Shown piece after piece: positions 44,086 to 53,886 of a stretch of DNA of 64,000 bases; positions within the stretch are counted from its first letter, which is position 1; each line of letters begins with the position of its first letter. Position numbers and translations under genes: made by a program. The stretch is from an uncultured cyanobacterium (lineage in GTDB: Bacteria; Cyanobacteriota; Cyanobacteriia; PCC-6307; Cyanobiaceae). The notes under the pieces are model-generated. The model did not search any database, was not told the origin of the DNA, and was given only the letters and a program-made list of their open reading frames with translations. The stretch lies in NCBI GenBank assembly GCA_903935205.1, contig CAIZQU010000086.1:1-64000 (forward strand), read 5' to 3'.

Positions 44086-45084
44086 TCAGGGCAGATGGTT
44101 GGCCACCAGCTCCGGCAGGGAGGCCTGGGGCCGGGGTCCCAGCTGGGTCACCACCTGGCCAGCGCAGAGGGAACCGAGGCGGCCGCAGCGCTCCAGATCC
44201 TGACCGCGGGTGTAGCCGTAGAGGAAGCCTGCGGCATAAAGATCGCCGGCTCCGGTGGTGTCCACCAGGTCACCGAGGTGATAGGGCGCGATCGTCAGGG
44301 TGTCAGCGCCGCTCAGCACCAGGGAGCCCTTCTCACTGCGGGTCAGGGCAGCCACCCGGCAACGCCCCCGCACCTGGTCGGCGGCCGCCTCGAAGTCGTC
44401 GGTTTGGTAGAGGGAGCGGATCTCCGTTTCGTTGGCGAACAGCACATCCACGTGGCCATCCACCAGCTCCAGAAAACTCTGGCGATGGCGGTCGACGCAG
44501 AAGGCATCGGAGAGGGAGAGGGCGACCTGACCACCGCTGTCACGCATCACCTCGGCCGCGGCGATGAAGGCACGCTTGGCAGCATCGCTGTCCCAGAGGT
44601 AGCCCTCCAGATAAAGCACCTGGGCCTCACGCACCAGCTCCAGGTCCAGGTCGGCGGGCTCGAGGTTGACCGAAGCCCCGAGATAGGTGCACATGGTGCG
44701 CTGGGCATCCGGGGTCACCAGGATCAGACAGCGGGCGGTGGAGGGTCCCTCCACCGCCGCAGGCGTCTCGAAGCGCGCTCCCACCGCCCGGATGTCGTGG
44801 CTGAAGATGCCGCCCAGCTGGTCGTTGCGCACGCGACCGATGAAGGCAGCGCGACCACCGAGCTGGGCGATCCCGGCCAGGGTGTTGGCGGCGGAGCCGC
44901 CGGAGGTTTCCAGCCCTGGGCCGACACTGGCGTAGAGGCGTTCGGCCTGCTCCTCATCAATCAGGGCCATGCTGCCCTTGCTCAGGGCGTGCTCGGCGAG
45001 GAAGGCGTCATCAGCCTGGACGAGGACATCGACGATGGCATTGCCGATGCCGATCACATCGAGACTTTTCGTGGTGATGCTCAC
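44086..45084 (-). CDS. PfkB family sugar/nucleoside kinase (adenosine-kinase-like)
   Basis: A 332-residue ribokinase-fold kinase. 'ETSGGSAANTLAGIAQLGG' is the first PfkB signature, and 'LVDTTGAGDLYAAGFLYGY' the second, with the catalytic Asp in DTTGAGD. The overall pattern ('VIGIGNAIVDVLVQADDAFL', 'LFANETEIRSLY') is that of the adenosine-kinase-like group found next to purA in picocyanobacteria. The phosphate acceptor is not proven; adenosine salvage is a fair inference from its neighbour purA. Confidence 0.88.
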   Translation of the reverse strand: MSITTKSLDVIGIGNAIVDVLVQADDAFLAEHALSKGSMALIDEEQAERLYASVGPGLETSGGSAANTLAGIAQLGGRAAFIGRVRNDQLGGIFSHDIRAVGARFETPAAVEGPSTARCLILVTPDAQRTMCTYLGASVNLEPADLDLELVREAQVLYLEGYLWDSDAAKRAFIAAAEVMRDSGGQVALSLSDAFCVDRHRQSFLELVDGHVDVLFANETEIRSLYQTDDFEAAADQVRGRCRVAALTRSEKGSLVLSGADTLTIAPYHLGDLVDTTGAGDLYAAGFLYGYTRGQDLERCGRLGSLCAGQVVTQLGPRPQASLPELVANHLP

Positions 45085-45159
45085 GCGCTGATGGGGGTGG
45101 GGGTGGGGATGGGGGAGGGGAGGCAGGCTTGGTGATCAGGGGCCGAAGATTTTGGGGCT

Positions 45160-46473
45160 TCAGACGCTGAGCAGGGCACGTTTGGGACCATGGATGGGAT
45201 CCTCAACCACGATGGTCTGATCCCGTTGGGCGCCGAGGGAGACGATCGCGATCGGCACCTCCATCAGCTCTGCCAGAAAGCGCAGGTAGGAGCGGGCGGT
45301 CTCAGGGAGTTCCTCCAGGCTGCGGCAGTCGGCGGTGGAGCACATCCAGCCGGGCAGGGTTTCAAAGATCGGCCGACAGCGGGCGAAATCTTCGGCGCTG
45401 CAAGGGAAATGTTCAATTCGCCGGCCATCGAGTTCATAGGCGACACAAACCTGAATGGCATCGAGTTCATCGAGCACATCGAGCTTGGTGATCGCCAGGC
45501 AGTCGAGCCCGTTGACCTGCACGGCATAGCGGCCGATCACGCCATCGAACCAGCCGCAGCGCCGGCGGCGCCCTGTGGTGGTGCCGTATTCACCGCCACG
45601 GTCGCAGAGGTGGTCATTGAGGCTTCCCTCCAGCTCGGTGGGGAAGGGTCCCTCTCCGACCCGGGTGGTGTAGGCCTTGGCCACGCCGATGACCCTATCG
45701 ATCAGGGTGGGACCCACCCCGGCTCCGATGCAGGCCCCCCCCGAAACGGGATTGGAGGAGGTGACATACGGGTAGGTGCCGTGGTCGAGGTCGAGCAGGG
45801 TGCCCTGGGCTCCCTCGAAGAGGATGTTCTTGCGGGCGCGGGCCGCCTCGTGAATCGTGCGGGTGCAGTCGACCACGTGGGGGGCGAGCCGCTGGCCGTG
45901 GTCGGCATATTCGGCGATCACTGCTTCGGGATCCAGTGGATCGACCCCGAAAACCTTTTGCAGTAGTTCATTCTTCTCGGCCAGGGGGCCGAGCAGACGG
46001 TCCCGCAATCGATCGGGATCGAGCAGATCGATCACCCGGATGCCGTTCCGTTCGGACTTATCGGCATAGGTCGGGCCGATGCCCCGGCCGGTGGTGCCGA
46101 TGCGGCGGTCGCCCCGGCGCTGCTCCATCGCCTGATCAAGCAGGCGGTGGTAGGGCATCGTGACGTGGGCGGTACTGGCCAGCTTGAGACCGGAGATGTC
46201 GATGCCGTAGGCGGTCAGCATGTCCAGCTCCCCGAGCATGACGCGCGGGTCGACCACGGTGCCGGATCCGATCAGGCAGGTGGTGTCCGGGTAAAGAATG
46301 CCCGAAGGGATCAGATGAAGTTTGAGAACGCGATCATCGACAACGATTGTGTGGCCGGCGTTGACCCCACCTTGGTAGCGCACGACCACATCGGCCGAAC
46401 GGCTCAGCAGGTCGGTGATCTTTCCCTTCCCTTCGTCGCCCCACTGCGCACCGATGACGACAACGTTGGCCAA
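45160..46473 (-). CDS. purA: Adenylosuccinate synthetase
   Basis: A 437-residue enzyme joining IMP and aspartate with GTP, the first step toward AMP. '[20 protein letters not shown]' is the GTP P-loop at the N-terminus; '[13 protein letters not shown]', '[14 protein letters not shown]', '[20 protein letters not shown]' and '[12 protein letters not shown]' are family motifs. The TTG at 46473 starts the standard sequence (L/M-A-N-V-V); a GTG six bases upstream would add two residues. It lies 88 bases downstream of psb27. Confidence 0.97.
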   Translation of the reverse strand: MANVVVIGAQWGDEGKGKITDLLSRSADVVVRYQGGVNAGHTIVVDDRVLKLHLIPSGILYPDTTCLIGSGTVVDPRVMLGELDMLTAYGIDISGLKLASTAHVTMPYHRLLDQAMEQRRGDRRIGTTGRGIGPTYADKSERNGIRVIDLLDPDRLRDRLLGPLAEKNELLQKVFGVDPLDPEAVIAEYADHGQRLAPHVVDCTRTIHEAARARKNILFEGAQGTLLDLDHGTYPYVTSSNPVSGGACIGAGVGPTLIDRVIGVAKAYTTRVGEGPFPTELEGSLNDHLCDRGGEYGTTTGRRRRCGWFDGVIGRYAVQVNGLDCLAITKLDVLDELDAIQVCVAYELDGRRIEHFPCSAEDFARCRPIFETLPGWMCSTADCRSLEELPETARSYLRFLAELMEVPIAIVSLGAQRDQTIVVEDPIHGPKRALLSV

Positions 46474-46560
46474 GGACACGGCGGCCCGCAGCCGCAAGGA
46501 AGCACAAGGTCAAAGCCTCTCAGACCGAGGGCCCCTACGTCAAAGCTGCGGGCCGGGTCT

Positions 46561-47016
46561 TCAACTGCCGCGCACCACCCCGGTCTCGGCGCGGCGCAGC
46601 TCCTTTTCGAGCCGGTCGCGCAGGGCATCGGGCAGGGGGCGATTGGCGTAGTTGGCGTAGTGACCCGCCAGGGAGTTGAGGGCGGTCTGCATCGTGGTGA
46701 ACGAGGCCAGGCCGTTCACATCGCGCCGGGGGCGGTAGCGGGCCATGTAGGCGTTGATCAACGCTTTGGCCTTCTCCTCGGCTTCGGCATGGGCTGGGTC
46801 GTCCTGGGCGATGGCGATGGTGCTCAGCAGGCTGTCGGCCACCTGAACCGTGTCATCGACGTAGTTGCCGCTCAGCCCGCCACTGGCACCTGAGCAGGCG
46901 GTCAGGCCGAGGCACAGGCAAAGCCCGACCGCCAGCAGGCCCGGGAGGGTGGAACGGCGGGCCCCTGACACCAGGGACCGGACTCCACCGAACATGCGGG
47001 ACAGGAGAGCGGCCAT
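46561..47016 (-). CDS. psb27: Photosystem II assembly lipoprotein Psb27
   Basis: A 151-residue lumenal lipoprotein that binds CP43 during photosystem II assembly and repair. The lipobox is 'LGLTACSGA', so the Cys is lipidated after cleavage. The mature four-helix bundle shows 'YVDDTVQVADSLLSTIAIAQ', 'AKALINAYMARYRPRRDVNG' and 'ALNSLAGHYANYANRPLPD', all typical. Its presence marks the organism as an oxygenic phototroph. The ATG at 47016 is chosen; an open stretch runs seven codons further. Confidence 0.95.
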   Translation of the reverse strand: MAALLSRMFGGVRSLVSGARRSTLPGLLAVGLCLCLGLTACSGASGGLSGNYVDDTVQVADSLLSTIAIAQDDPAHAEAEEKAKALINAYMARYRPRRDVNGLASFTTMQTALNSLAGHYANYANRPLPDALRDRLEKELRRAETGVVRGS

Positions 47017-47115
47017 GGGCACAGCAGTGGAAACCACGATCCTACGGGGCGCCTATCCAGTGTCCTCAGGGCCGGCAGAGCGCCGGTTGTCGATGCGGCG
47101 GACGGCGGTCCGGCT

Positions 47116-49017
47116 TCAGGCGGAATCCCCAAGGCCTGAACGGGAGGCGGTGATGGCGCTGATCAGCACCTCCAGGGCCTGATCCAGGGGCAGGTCGCGG
47201 CGATGGCCGTCGGCGCGGAACACCACCTCCACCTCGCCACGGGCAGCTCCGCGGCCCACCACCAACCGCCAGGGGATGCCGATCAGATCGGCGTCCTTGA
47301 ACTTGACGCCGGCTCGCTCATCGCGGTCGTCGAGAAGGGCGTCGATGCCAGCCTGTCGGAGGCGATCGTAGGCCGACTCCGCCAGGCTGACCTGCTGGGG
47401 ATCCTGGGCGCTGGCGCTGACGACGATCGCCTCGAATGGGGCGATCGCCACGGGCCAGTTCAACCCGGCGTTGTCGTGGTTCTGCTCGATCGCAGCCTGG
47501 GCCAGCCGGGAGACACCGATGCCGTAGCAGCCCATCCACAGGGTCTCCTCCTGGCCGGATTCACTGGTGTAGCGGGCCTCAAGGGCCTCGGCGTACTTCC
47601 GGCCCAGTTGGAAGATGTGGCCGACCTCGATGCCGCGCACGGCGCTCAGGGTCTGGGAGGGGTCGTGGAGGCAGCGGTCTCCCGCCTGGCAAGCCCGCAG
47701 ATCCACCACATCAGGAGTCAGGCCCAGTCCCTCCCAGCTGACGCCCACCCGGTGATGGCCGGGCCGGTTCGCCCCGCAGACGAAGGCTGTCAAGGCGGCC
47801 GCAGTGGCATCGGTGAGACGCAGCACCGTGGTGGCCAGCCGCGCCCCTGAGCCCCTGGCCATTCCCTGGGCCGGCTCGGCCAGCCCCCGGCGATCGACCA
47901 GGGCACCCTCCTCGAGATCCGGGCCCAGGTAGCCCAGGGGCAGAGCGGCCGGATCGATCTCGATACCCTCCTTCTGGCGCAGTTCACGGGCGAGATCGGT
48001 GCTCAGCGGTTCGATCGAGAGCAAGGTTCCGTGGGCGGCCCCGAGCCTGGCCGTCAGGGCATTGACCAGCTTGACCTCATTGAGCTGTTGATCCCCCCGC
48101 AGGCTGATCACAACGGCCTGGCGCAGACCATCTTCGAAGCGGGCCAGCAGCAGGAGGACCTTCACCACCTGGGTGGGGTCGAAGCCGTGGCCCGCGGCCA
48201 GCTGCTCGATCGTGGTGGCATCGGGGGTGGCCAGGGGTTCGCCGGCGCCTGAGAGGCGCATGCCACCCGGCAGGGGAACGGCGGGGGGGGCCAGGGACAC
48301 GGCTCGCTCCTGGTTGGCGGCATAGAGGCCGTCGGAGCTGGTCAGGATCAGGTCCTCACCAGCTTCGGCCGTGACCATGAACTCCTGGCTGGCGGATCCG
48401 CCGATGGCACCGCTGTCGGCCTCGACGGCGACAACCCGCAGGCCGCAGCGTTGGAAAATGCGACGGTAGACGCCATCCATGGCGGCGTACGTCTGACGGA
48501 GACATTCTTCACTGCCGTGGAAAGAATAGGCATCCTTCATGATAAATTCACGACCGCGCATCAAGCCAAAACGTGGCCTGATCTCGTCCCGGAACTTAGT
48601 CTGAATCTGATAAAGATTGACGGGCAGCTGTCTGTAGGAACGCAGCAGATCCGCCGCCAGTGAGGTGATCACTTCCTCATGGGTTGGTCCCAGGCCGAGT
48701 TCCCGGCCCTGGCGGTCGCAGAGATGGAACATGATGCCTTCGCCTGCCGTATAACCAGCCCATCGGCCGCTCCGCTGCCAGAGCTCGGCGGGTTGGAGCT
48801 GGGGCAGAAGCGTTTCCAGAGCTCCGCTGCCATCCATCTCCTCGCGCACAATGGCCGAGATCTTCTGAAGCACACGCCAGAGCAGGGGCAGATAGGCGTA
48901 GATGCCCGACGCGACGCGGCGGATGTAGCCGGCCCTGATCAGCAGCTTGTGGGAAGCGATCTCAGCCTCGGCCGGATCATCACGCAGCGTCACCAGCAGC
49001 AGGCGGGAGACGCGCAT
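47116..49017 (-). CDS. proS: Prolyl-tRNA synthetase, bacterial type with editing insert
   Basis: A 633-residue class II synthetase charging tRNA-Pro. Motif 1 is around 'AELWQRSGRWAGYTAGEG', and motif 2 'TKFRDEIRPRFGLMRGREF'. A YbaK-like editing insertion, which clears mischarged alanine, spans about residues 245-390, with 'QVVKVLLLLARFEDGLRQAV' at its start. The catalytic domain resumes with 'HIFQLGRKYAEALEA', motif 3 'MGCYGIGVSRLAQAAIEQN', and an anticodon-binding domain. The insert marks the prokaryote-type enzyme. It lies upstream of psb27 on the same strand. Confidence 0.97.
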   Translation of the reverse strand: MRVSRLLLVTLRDDPAEAEIASHKLLIRAGYIRRVASGIYAYLPLLWRVLQKISAIVREEMDGSGALETLLPQLQPAELWQRSGRWAGYTAGEGIMFHLCDRQGRELGLGPTHEEVITSLAADLLRSYRQLPVNLYQIQTKFRDEIRPRFGLMRGREFIMKDAYSFHGSEECLRQTYAAMDGVYRRIFQRCGLRVVAVEADSGAIGGSASQEFMVTAEAGEDLILTSSDGLYAANQERAVSLAPPAVPLPGGMRLSGAGEPLATPDATTIEQLAAGHGFDPTQVVKVLLLLARFEDGLRQAVVISLRGDQQLNEVKLVNALTARLGAAHGTLLSIEPLSTDLARELRQKEGIEIDPAALPLGYLGPDLEEGALVDRRGLAEPAQGMARGSGARLATTVLRLTDATAAALTAFVCGANRPGHHRVGVSWEGLGLTPDVVDLRACQAGDRCLHDPSQTLSAVRGIEVGHIFQLGRKYAEALEARYTSESGQEETLWMGCYGIGVSRLAQAAIEQNHDNAGLNWPVAIAPFEAIVVSASAQDPQQVSLAESAYDRLRQAGIDALLDDRDERAGVKFKDADLIGIPWRLVVGRGAARGEVEVVFRADGHRRDLPLDQALEVLISAITASRSGLGDSA

Positions 49018-49147
49018 GGATCGGAAGAGTCGCTGGGGCCGGACCTTAACACCGGCCCCGTAGGCCAGTGGCGTGCTCTGACCAGTCCCCCCGGGGTCGC
49101 CGGGTCATGGTGCGCCTCGGGAACCTCTGCTAGGTTCCCGAGATAGA

Positions 49148-49720
49148 ATGGACCCCGCAGCCGTAACCATGTTTGCAAAGCCCGGTCCGCTGTCCGGTAC
49201 ACCACAGGCAGGTTCCGGTCTCGACCAGGCAGACGGTGCACTAGCCAGTCCGAGCGGTGGCGATGCTGCAGCGGGTTTTGATCGCGTAGTCGGCTCAGTC
49301 ACCGATCCGAGTGACCCGATCGTGAGCAGCGGCAGTGCCAATGCCCTGATCGGCATCGATGACGTCCAGAAGTCGTTGAATCGTTCCAGGGCTTCGGTGT
49401 ATCGCTACACCAACACCGACCCCCGTCAGCTCAATCCTCCCTTCAACCCTCGCAGACTCAACCCCGAATACCGCAGCGACCAAAAAGAACCCCTGATGTT
49501 CCACCCCAACGAGGTGGCCCGCTTCGCCCGCGATGTGCTCAGGATCAAGGAGGTCACCGTCGAGGTGCTCAACGCCCCCTCCACCGCGACTCAGCAGCTG
49601 TTGGGGGCCATTCTGGAGGAGATCCGCTCGATCCGCCTCCACCTGGAACGGCTCGAGCAAGGGCCTGCCAACCTGGCGGCCCATCGGTCCCAGAACAACC
49701 AATCCAGGCCAGCGGCCTGA
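49148..49720 (+). CDS. Putative DNA-binding protein with helix-turn-helix-like core
   Basis: A 190-residue protein, divergent from proS. Residues 1-70 are low-complexity. Then 'GIDDVQKSLNRSRASVYRYT' reads as a helix-turn-helix, followed by 'PLMFHPNEVARFARDVLRIK', a pattern like the N-terminal DNA-reading part of MerR or resolvase-associated regulators. A C-terminal helix ('LGAILEEIRSIRLHLERLEQ') could dimerise. A start at the ATG 21 bases further in is possible. Known homologues in picocyanobacteria have, to my knowledge, no assigned role. Confidence 0.6.
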   Translation: MDPAAVTMFAKPGPLSGTPQAGSGLDQADGALASPSGGDAAAGFDRVVGSVTDPSDPIVSSGSANALIGIDDVQKSLNRSRASVYRYTNTDPRQLNPPFNPRRLNPEYRSDQKEPLMFHPNEVARFARDVLRIKEVTVEVLNAPSTATQQLLGAILEEIRSIRLHLERLEQGPANLAAHRSQNNQSRPAA

Positions 49721-49740
49721 GCCGATCAAGCCGGCCGCTC

Positions 49741-50377
49741 ATGGCCCCTGCTTCAAGGCTGTCCGATCTCGCTATCGTTGGCAGAGAAGCTTCGATCACT
49801 GAGCTGGTAACGCCATCTCAGGATCGTTTGGCTTCGGTGGCGCGTCCCATCGGTCGTTCCACCTGCGGAACCCTTCAACATCCGCACCCTGGCCCCCGTC
49901 ATCCCTCCCCTGGCCCAGTCCACAGCACCCATCAGCGCCTCGGTCCTCGACAGCGGTGGCTCGTCTGCGTCATCCACGTCGCCTCCATCCCAGGTTTCTC
50001 AGGCAGAGGACGACGGAGACCCCCCCAGTCCGACCTCGCTCTCCCCGAACAGCAGTCAGGAGGACTGGCCGCTCGATGAGGGCGAATCCTCCTCGACCAA
50101 CCCTGGACTGTCTGCAACCCCGGACCTTACCGAAAGCCTCGGCTGGTTGGCGGGTGGCGGTATCGCCCTGCTGACTCTGGTCATTCCGATCGGCAGCGTT
50201 GTGCTGGACCGTGGTCCGTCCCTCGGTTTCGGAGCAGCCAACTCACCGGCGATCCTGAACGCTCCCGGCTCCGAATCGATCCGCGCAGGCACGCCCAGGA
50301 GAAGGCTTCCGGCGGCCTTGGCCGATGGCGTCAGTCCGCAGCAGCCGGCCACCTTCAGGGCGCTGTCCGATCCGTAA
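49741..50377 (+). pseudogene. Single-pass membrane protein of unknown function, apparently frameshifted
   Basis: From 49811 to 50377 one frame stays open and protein-like ('NIRTLAPVIPPLAQSTAPIS', an acidic Ser/Asp/Glu-rich stretch, then the membrane helix 'LGWLAGGGIALLTLVIPIGS'). It contains no ATG, GTG or TTG before the membrane helix. The frame starting at the ATG 49741 ('LSDLAIVGREASITELVTPS') would join it if one C were removed from ccc at 49871-49873. This suggests one gene of about 210 codons with a +1 insertion. The alternative is a shorter product starting at the TTG or GTG near 50147. Function unknown. Confidence 0.45.
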
Positions 50378-50508
50378 CCGACCCGGCCGGTCCGCAGGCA
50401 CTCCCTGCCACCCCTCCAGGTCCGCGACGTCAGCCCCTACGGTTCAGAGGGCATCACACCCTGACCTGCCGCTACTGTCGGCCCAGGTGGTGCGCCGGTC
50501 TGTTGCGT

Positions 50509-51429
50509 TCAGCGGCGTCGCTGCAGGAGGAACCCTTCCACATCCAGCGCCTGGAACACCGGCGCTGGGTCGAGGAAGCCGGCGGCGGCCACCAGAGCGG
50601 TCAGGCGGGAGAGACCGATCGGGTGGAGGCCTTCGGTCAGTGCTGCCACCGTCTGGGCGGTCACGCTGCCGCCTGAAAGATCGGGATCGAAGGACGGCAG
50701 CCCACTGGCCCGCTGGAAGCCCCGCCGCGCCTGCCGAAGCTGATCCTGCAGCGGCGACCGCTCCGCCTGCATCAGATCGACCAGCAGCAGCTGACCACCG
50801 GGTTTGAGCAGGCGCGCCAGACCGCTGAGGAAGGCGAGTTTGCTGCCGTCGTCGGCCAGGGCCTGCAGCACGAGCACCGCCAGGGCCCCATCAAAACGCG
50901 CCGAGCCCTCCAATCCCTCCACCGTGCCCTGGTGCCAGTGGATGGCTGGGTCGGGGCCAAGCCTTCGGCGGGCCAGTGAGAGCATGGCGGGGGCTGGATC
51001 CAGTCCGGTGAGCCGCCAATCGGGGCGTTGACTGCGGGCCTCCAGCAGCTCGGTGCCGCTGCCGCAACCGGCCACCAGCACCTCCGACCCATCGACGGAC
51101 GCCAGGGGAGAGGCCGCCAGCAGCGCCACGCCAAGCCGGGCGAGGCTGGAGTAGCCGGGAATCAGACAGGGCACGATCCTGTCGTAACTCTCCTCCTCTG
51201 GCTCAGGGCGAGCCAGGTCCTTTTCTGCGCCGGCCAGGGGATCCACCCCGAGCGGGGGCTCTGGCGCCGAGGCTTCGGAGCTGTTCGCCTCCACGTTCCG
51301 ATCTCCGCATCCTGCGCCTTCCAACCTAGGCAGGGCCAGGGCCAGACCAGGCCTGAGGCGTTGAACCGGGACCCCGGCGGCCCAGGCGGGGCTGCCCGTC
51401 TGCCGAGGCCGGGCTGCGGCCTTGGCCAT
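50509..51429 (-). CDS. Class I SAM-dependent methyltransferase
   Basis: A 306-residue protein. The Rossmann methyltransferase core starts near residue 113 with motif I 'SEVLVAGCGSGTELLEA', followed by 'RLTGLDPAPAMLSLARRRL' and 'RFDGALAVLVLQALADD', then 'LLKPGGQLLLVDLM'. The first 75 residues are low-complexity and may not all be translated; a later start around 'DRIVPCLIPGYSSLARLG' is possible. The substrate is unknown. Confidence 0.82.
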   Translation of the reverse strand: MAKAAARPRQTGSPAWAAGVPVQRLRPGLALALPRLEGAGCGDRNVEANSSEASAPEPPLGVDPLAGAEKDLARPEPEEESYDRIVPCLIPGYSSLARLGVALLAASPLASVDGSEVLVAGCGSGTELLEARSQRPDWRLTGLDPAPAMLSLARRRLGPDPAIHWHQGTVEGLEGSARFDGALAVLVLQALADDGSKLAFLSGLARLLKPGGQLLLVDLMQAERSPLQDQLRQARRGFQRASGLPSFDPDLSGGSVTAQTVAALTEGLHPIGLSRLTALVAAAGFLDPAPVFQALDVEGFLLQRRR

Positions 51430-51526
51430 CGGGGTGATGCATCCAACCTTTGCATCCGTCCGCCGCTGGGGCTGGCGGGTGGCTCACGTGCCTTAAGTTG
51501 GGCGGCGACGACACCCCAGAGCAACC

Positions 51527-51886
51527 GTGCCCACCATCCGTTTCGAGCAGGAAGGCCAGCAGGTGGGGTGCATCGAGGGCGCCAACCTTCGCAAGGCTGC
51601 CCTGGATGCGGGCATCAATCCCTACAAAGGTCTCAACAACCTCAACAATTGTGGCGGCCTCGGCCAGTGCGGCACCTGTGTGATGGAGGTGCTCGAAGGG
51701 GCTCGCAACCTCTCCCCCCGCAGTGATGTCGAGGAGGTTTACCTCGCTGACCGCCCCGCCAGCTACCGGCTCAGCTGCCGCACCACCGTGAACGGAGACG
51801 TCACCGTTCGCACCCGCCCTTCGGAGGGCGTTGGCAAGGGGTCCAACAGCCTGGTCGGTGCCCTCAAGGCCTTGGTCGGCCGCTGA
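51527..51886 (+). CDS. 2Fe-2S ferredoxin-like protein
   Basis: A 119-residue protein of the plant-ferredoxin fold. Cluster ligands are Cys42, Cys48 and Cys51 in 'NNCGGLGQCGTC', and Cys84 in 'SYRLSCRTTVNGDV'. The Cx5CxxC spacing differs from photosynthetic PetF (Cx4CxxC), so it is an auxiliary ferredoxin, probably of low potential or tied to a specific partner. A GTG start is used. The next gene begins 20 bases after its stop. Confidence 0.9.
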   Translation: MPTIRFEQEGQQVGCIEGANLRKAALDAGINPYKGLNNLNNCGGLGQCGTCVMEVLEGARNLSPRSDVEEVYLADRPASYRLSCRTTVNGDVTVRTRPSEGVGKGSNSLVGALKALVGR

Positions 51887-51905
51887 CCCATCCCCAGCCC
51901 CGGCG

Positions 51906-52277
51906 GTGACCGAACCCCTGGTTTACAGCTACGGGCCTTGCAGCACCTGCCGCAAGGCCCTTTTTTGGTTGCGTCAGCGTGGTCGCCAACCGCGGCTGAT
52001 GGACATCACCAGTCAGCCACCCAGCCCTGAGCAGCTTGCCGAGGCCCTGCGTCAGCTGGGTGGCCGTAGCCGTCTCCTCAACACCAGTGGCGCCAGTTAT
52101 CGGGCCCTGGGTGCTGAGCGTGTTCGCGCTATGAGCGATGCTGAAGTTCTCGAAGCCCTCGCCGCCGATGGTCGCCTGATCAAGCGCCCGTTCCTGGTGA
52201 TGGACGATGGCACCATCCTCACCGGTTTCCGGCCTGAGGAGTGGGAGCCCCTGTTTCCTCCCCAGCCGTCCCTCTGA
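51906..52277 (+). CDS. ArsC/Spx/MgsR family thioredoxin-fold protein
   Basis: A 123-residue protein with the N-terminal redox motif 'YSYGPCSTCRKALFWLRQRG' (CxxC), and 'LLNTSGASYRALGAERVRAM' and 'LIKRPFLVMDDGTILTGF' typical of the arsenate reductase-like family. In this group the true arsenate reductases have CX5R; the CxxC form fits Spx/MgsR-like proteins more closely. A GTG start lies 20 bases after the ferredoxin, so the two are probably an operon. Confidence 0.88.
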   Translation: MTEPLVYSYGPCSTCRKALFWLRQRGRQPRLMDITSQPPSPEQLAEALRQLGGRSRLLNTSGASYRALGAERVRAMSDAEVLEALAADGRLIKRPFLVMDDGTILTGFRPEEWEPLFPPQPSL

Positions 52278-52296
52278 CCAGCGCGCTGCCGCGGGT

Positions 52297-53823
52297 TCAG
52301 TCGCTCTCCAACGGCTCCTGTGCAGGGGCTGAAGGTTGTCCGACCATCAGTTGATCGAGTTCCTCGATCAAGCCGCCGACGCCGGCCCGGCTGAGCTGGC
52401 CGAGGTAGATGCGCTTGATCTGCTCGATCAGGGCGCAGATCAGATCCTGGGAATCCTGCAATGCCGGACCCGATTCCAGGGCGCTCGCCAGCTCTTCCCA
52501 GAACCTGTCGATGACCCGCTGCAGCAGTTCCAGCTGTTCATCATCGCGGCGACCCAGCCGGTTGCCGGTGCTGCGGGTCAGGTCCAGGAGGCTGTCGACC
52601 ACGCCTGCGGCCAGTTGGCGGCTGATCCCCTTCTCCACCCCAAGCAGGGGTTGGAGCTGGCGCAGGGGCGGGGGCACCATCGTGGACTGGAGGCTCTGCT
52701 GCAGGGCATGGCCCAGCACACCCTCCAGCTCCGGCGCCAGCCGTGGCGCCACCCTTGCCAGCAGCAGGGGCGCCCAGATGCGTGTCAGTTCCACCAGCTC
52801 CCGTTGCTGATAACTGGTCACGGTCTGATGGCTGCGCAGGCTGCGCAGCCGCTCCGGCCAGCGCCGGGAGCGCACCAGCTGTTGCAGTCCGTCAAGCAGC
52901 TGCAGGGCCAGGACCTCAAACAGTTCGATCGCGAGCAGTGCCACCACGCCGCGACTGACCACCGCTCGCAGGGGTTCGATGCTGATCACGCCACTGGTCT
53001 GAAGGCGCTCCAGCACAGGTGCCAGCCTCAAGATGCGCCAGAAGGGCAGGAGCAGCGGCAGGTCGATCCAGCGTCGCAGCAGGGCTTCCCGCCAGCGAAG
53101 GCCAGGTAGCCGCCGCCGCATCCTGATCGCCCGCAGCAGGATGTCGAGGGCGAAAACGCTCTGGAACAGCAACAGGTCATAGCGCCAGGCATGGTCGGTG
53201 GGGCGGCCGTTCTGGTCAAAGGATCGCCAGTAGTTGGTGGCCACCAGCGGCAGCACCTGGCTGCGCCAGAAGCGGCTCTCCTCAGTCCATGGGTGGCTGC
53301 TCAGCCAGGCGGGGCTGAGCAGCAGGGCGACCGCCTGCTTGGCCGAGTCGCGCTTGGCGCGACGTTCGAGCCGCCCCTTGATCTTCTCCAGGGTGGAGGT
53401 TGCCCCGGAGGCCTCGAACGGGTTGGTGTCGATCAACTCCACGGTGGCCTCCACCTGGCGGCGGAGCAGGGCCTGCTGGGCTGGCGTCGGGGTCGTGGTG
53501 CCGCTGCCGCCCTGGGCCATGGCGGCATCAAGCTCGTCGAAAATTCTCAGGTAGGTGCTGGTCTCCCGGTGTGGTTCGATCCCCTTGATCGGATCCATCC
53601 AGGGGGTGATGTCGGGCAGGGCCTGAAGGGGCAGGGCCAACGGCACCGAGGGGATGGGATAAAGATTGCGTTGCAGCCAGAACGAGCGAAGCGGCAGATA
53701 GGTGATGTCGAAGATCACCAGCAGCACGTTGAGCGCTGCCCAGATGGCCACGAAACGATCCCAGTGGCGGCCGAGGCGGCTTCCCACGGGGGAGGATCTG
53801 GCGTACCAGCGGGGGCGGGCCAT
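52297..53823 (-). CDS. Cyanobacterial membrane protein of unknown function
   Basis: A 508-residue protein. An N-terminal helix spans 'FVAIWAALNVLLVIFDITYL'. A middle soluble part (about 70-200) is followed by hydrophobic segments with interspersed Arg ('LLLFQSVFALDILLRAIRMR', 'WIDLPLLLPFWRILRLAP', 'GVVALLAIELFEVLALQLLD'), and a long helical C-terminal region. The Arg/Asp placement in the middle loosely recalls voltage-sensor helices S2-S4, but no pore or other domain is recognised. Start at the ATG 53823. Confidence 0.7.
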   Translation of the reverse strand: MARPRWYARSSPVGSRLGRHWDRFVAIWAALNVLLVIFDITYLPLRSFWLQRNLYPIPSVPLALPLQALPDITPWMDPIKGIEPHRETSTYLRIFDELDAAMAQGGSGTTTPTPAQQALLRRQVEATVELIDTNPFEASGATSTLEKIKGRLERRAKRDSAKQAVALLLSPAWLSSHPWTEESRFWRSQVLPLVATNYWRSFDQNGRPTDHAWRYDLLLFQSVFALDILLRAIRMRRRLPGLRWREALLRRWIDLPLLLPFWRILRLAPVLERLQTSGVISIEPLRAVVSRGVVALLAIELFEVLALQLLDGLQQLVRSRRWPERLRSLRSHQTVTSYQQRELVELTRIWAPLLLARVAPRLAPELEGVLGHALQQSLQSTMVPPPLRQLQPLLGVEKGISRQLAAGVVDSLLDLTRSTGNRLGRRDDEQLELLQRVIDRFWEELASALESGPALQDSQDLICALIEQIKRIYLGQLSRAGVGGLIEELDQLMVGQPSAPAQEPLESD

Positions 53824-53886
53824 CGGGATCGGATCACCCAGGGGCCCGTCTAATCTGCCTGTTAAACGACACTGCCCAAGGATTCC

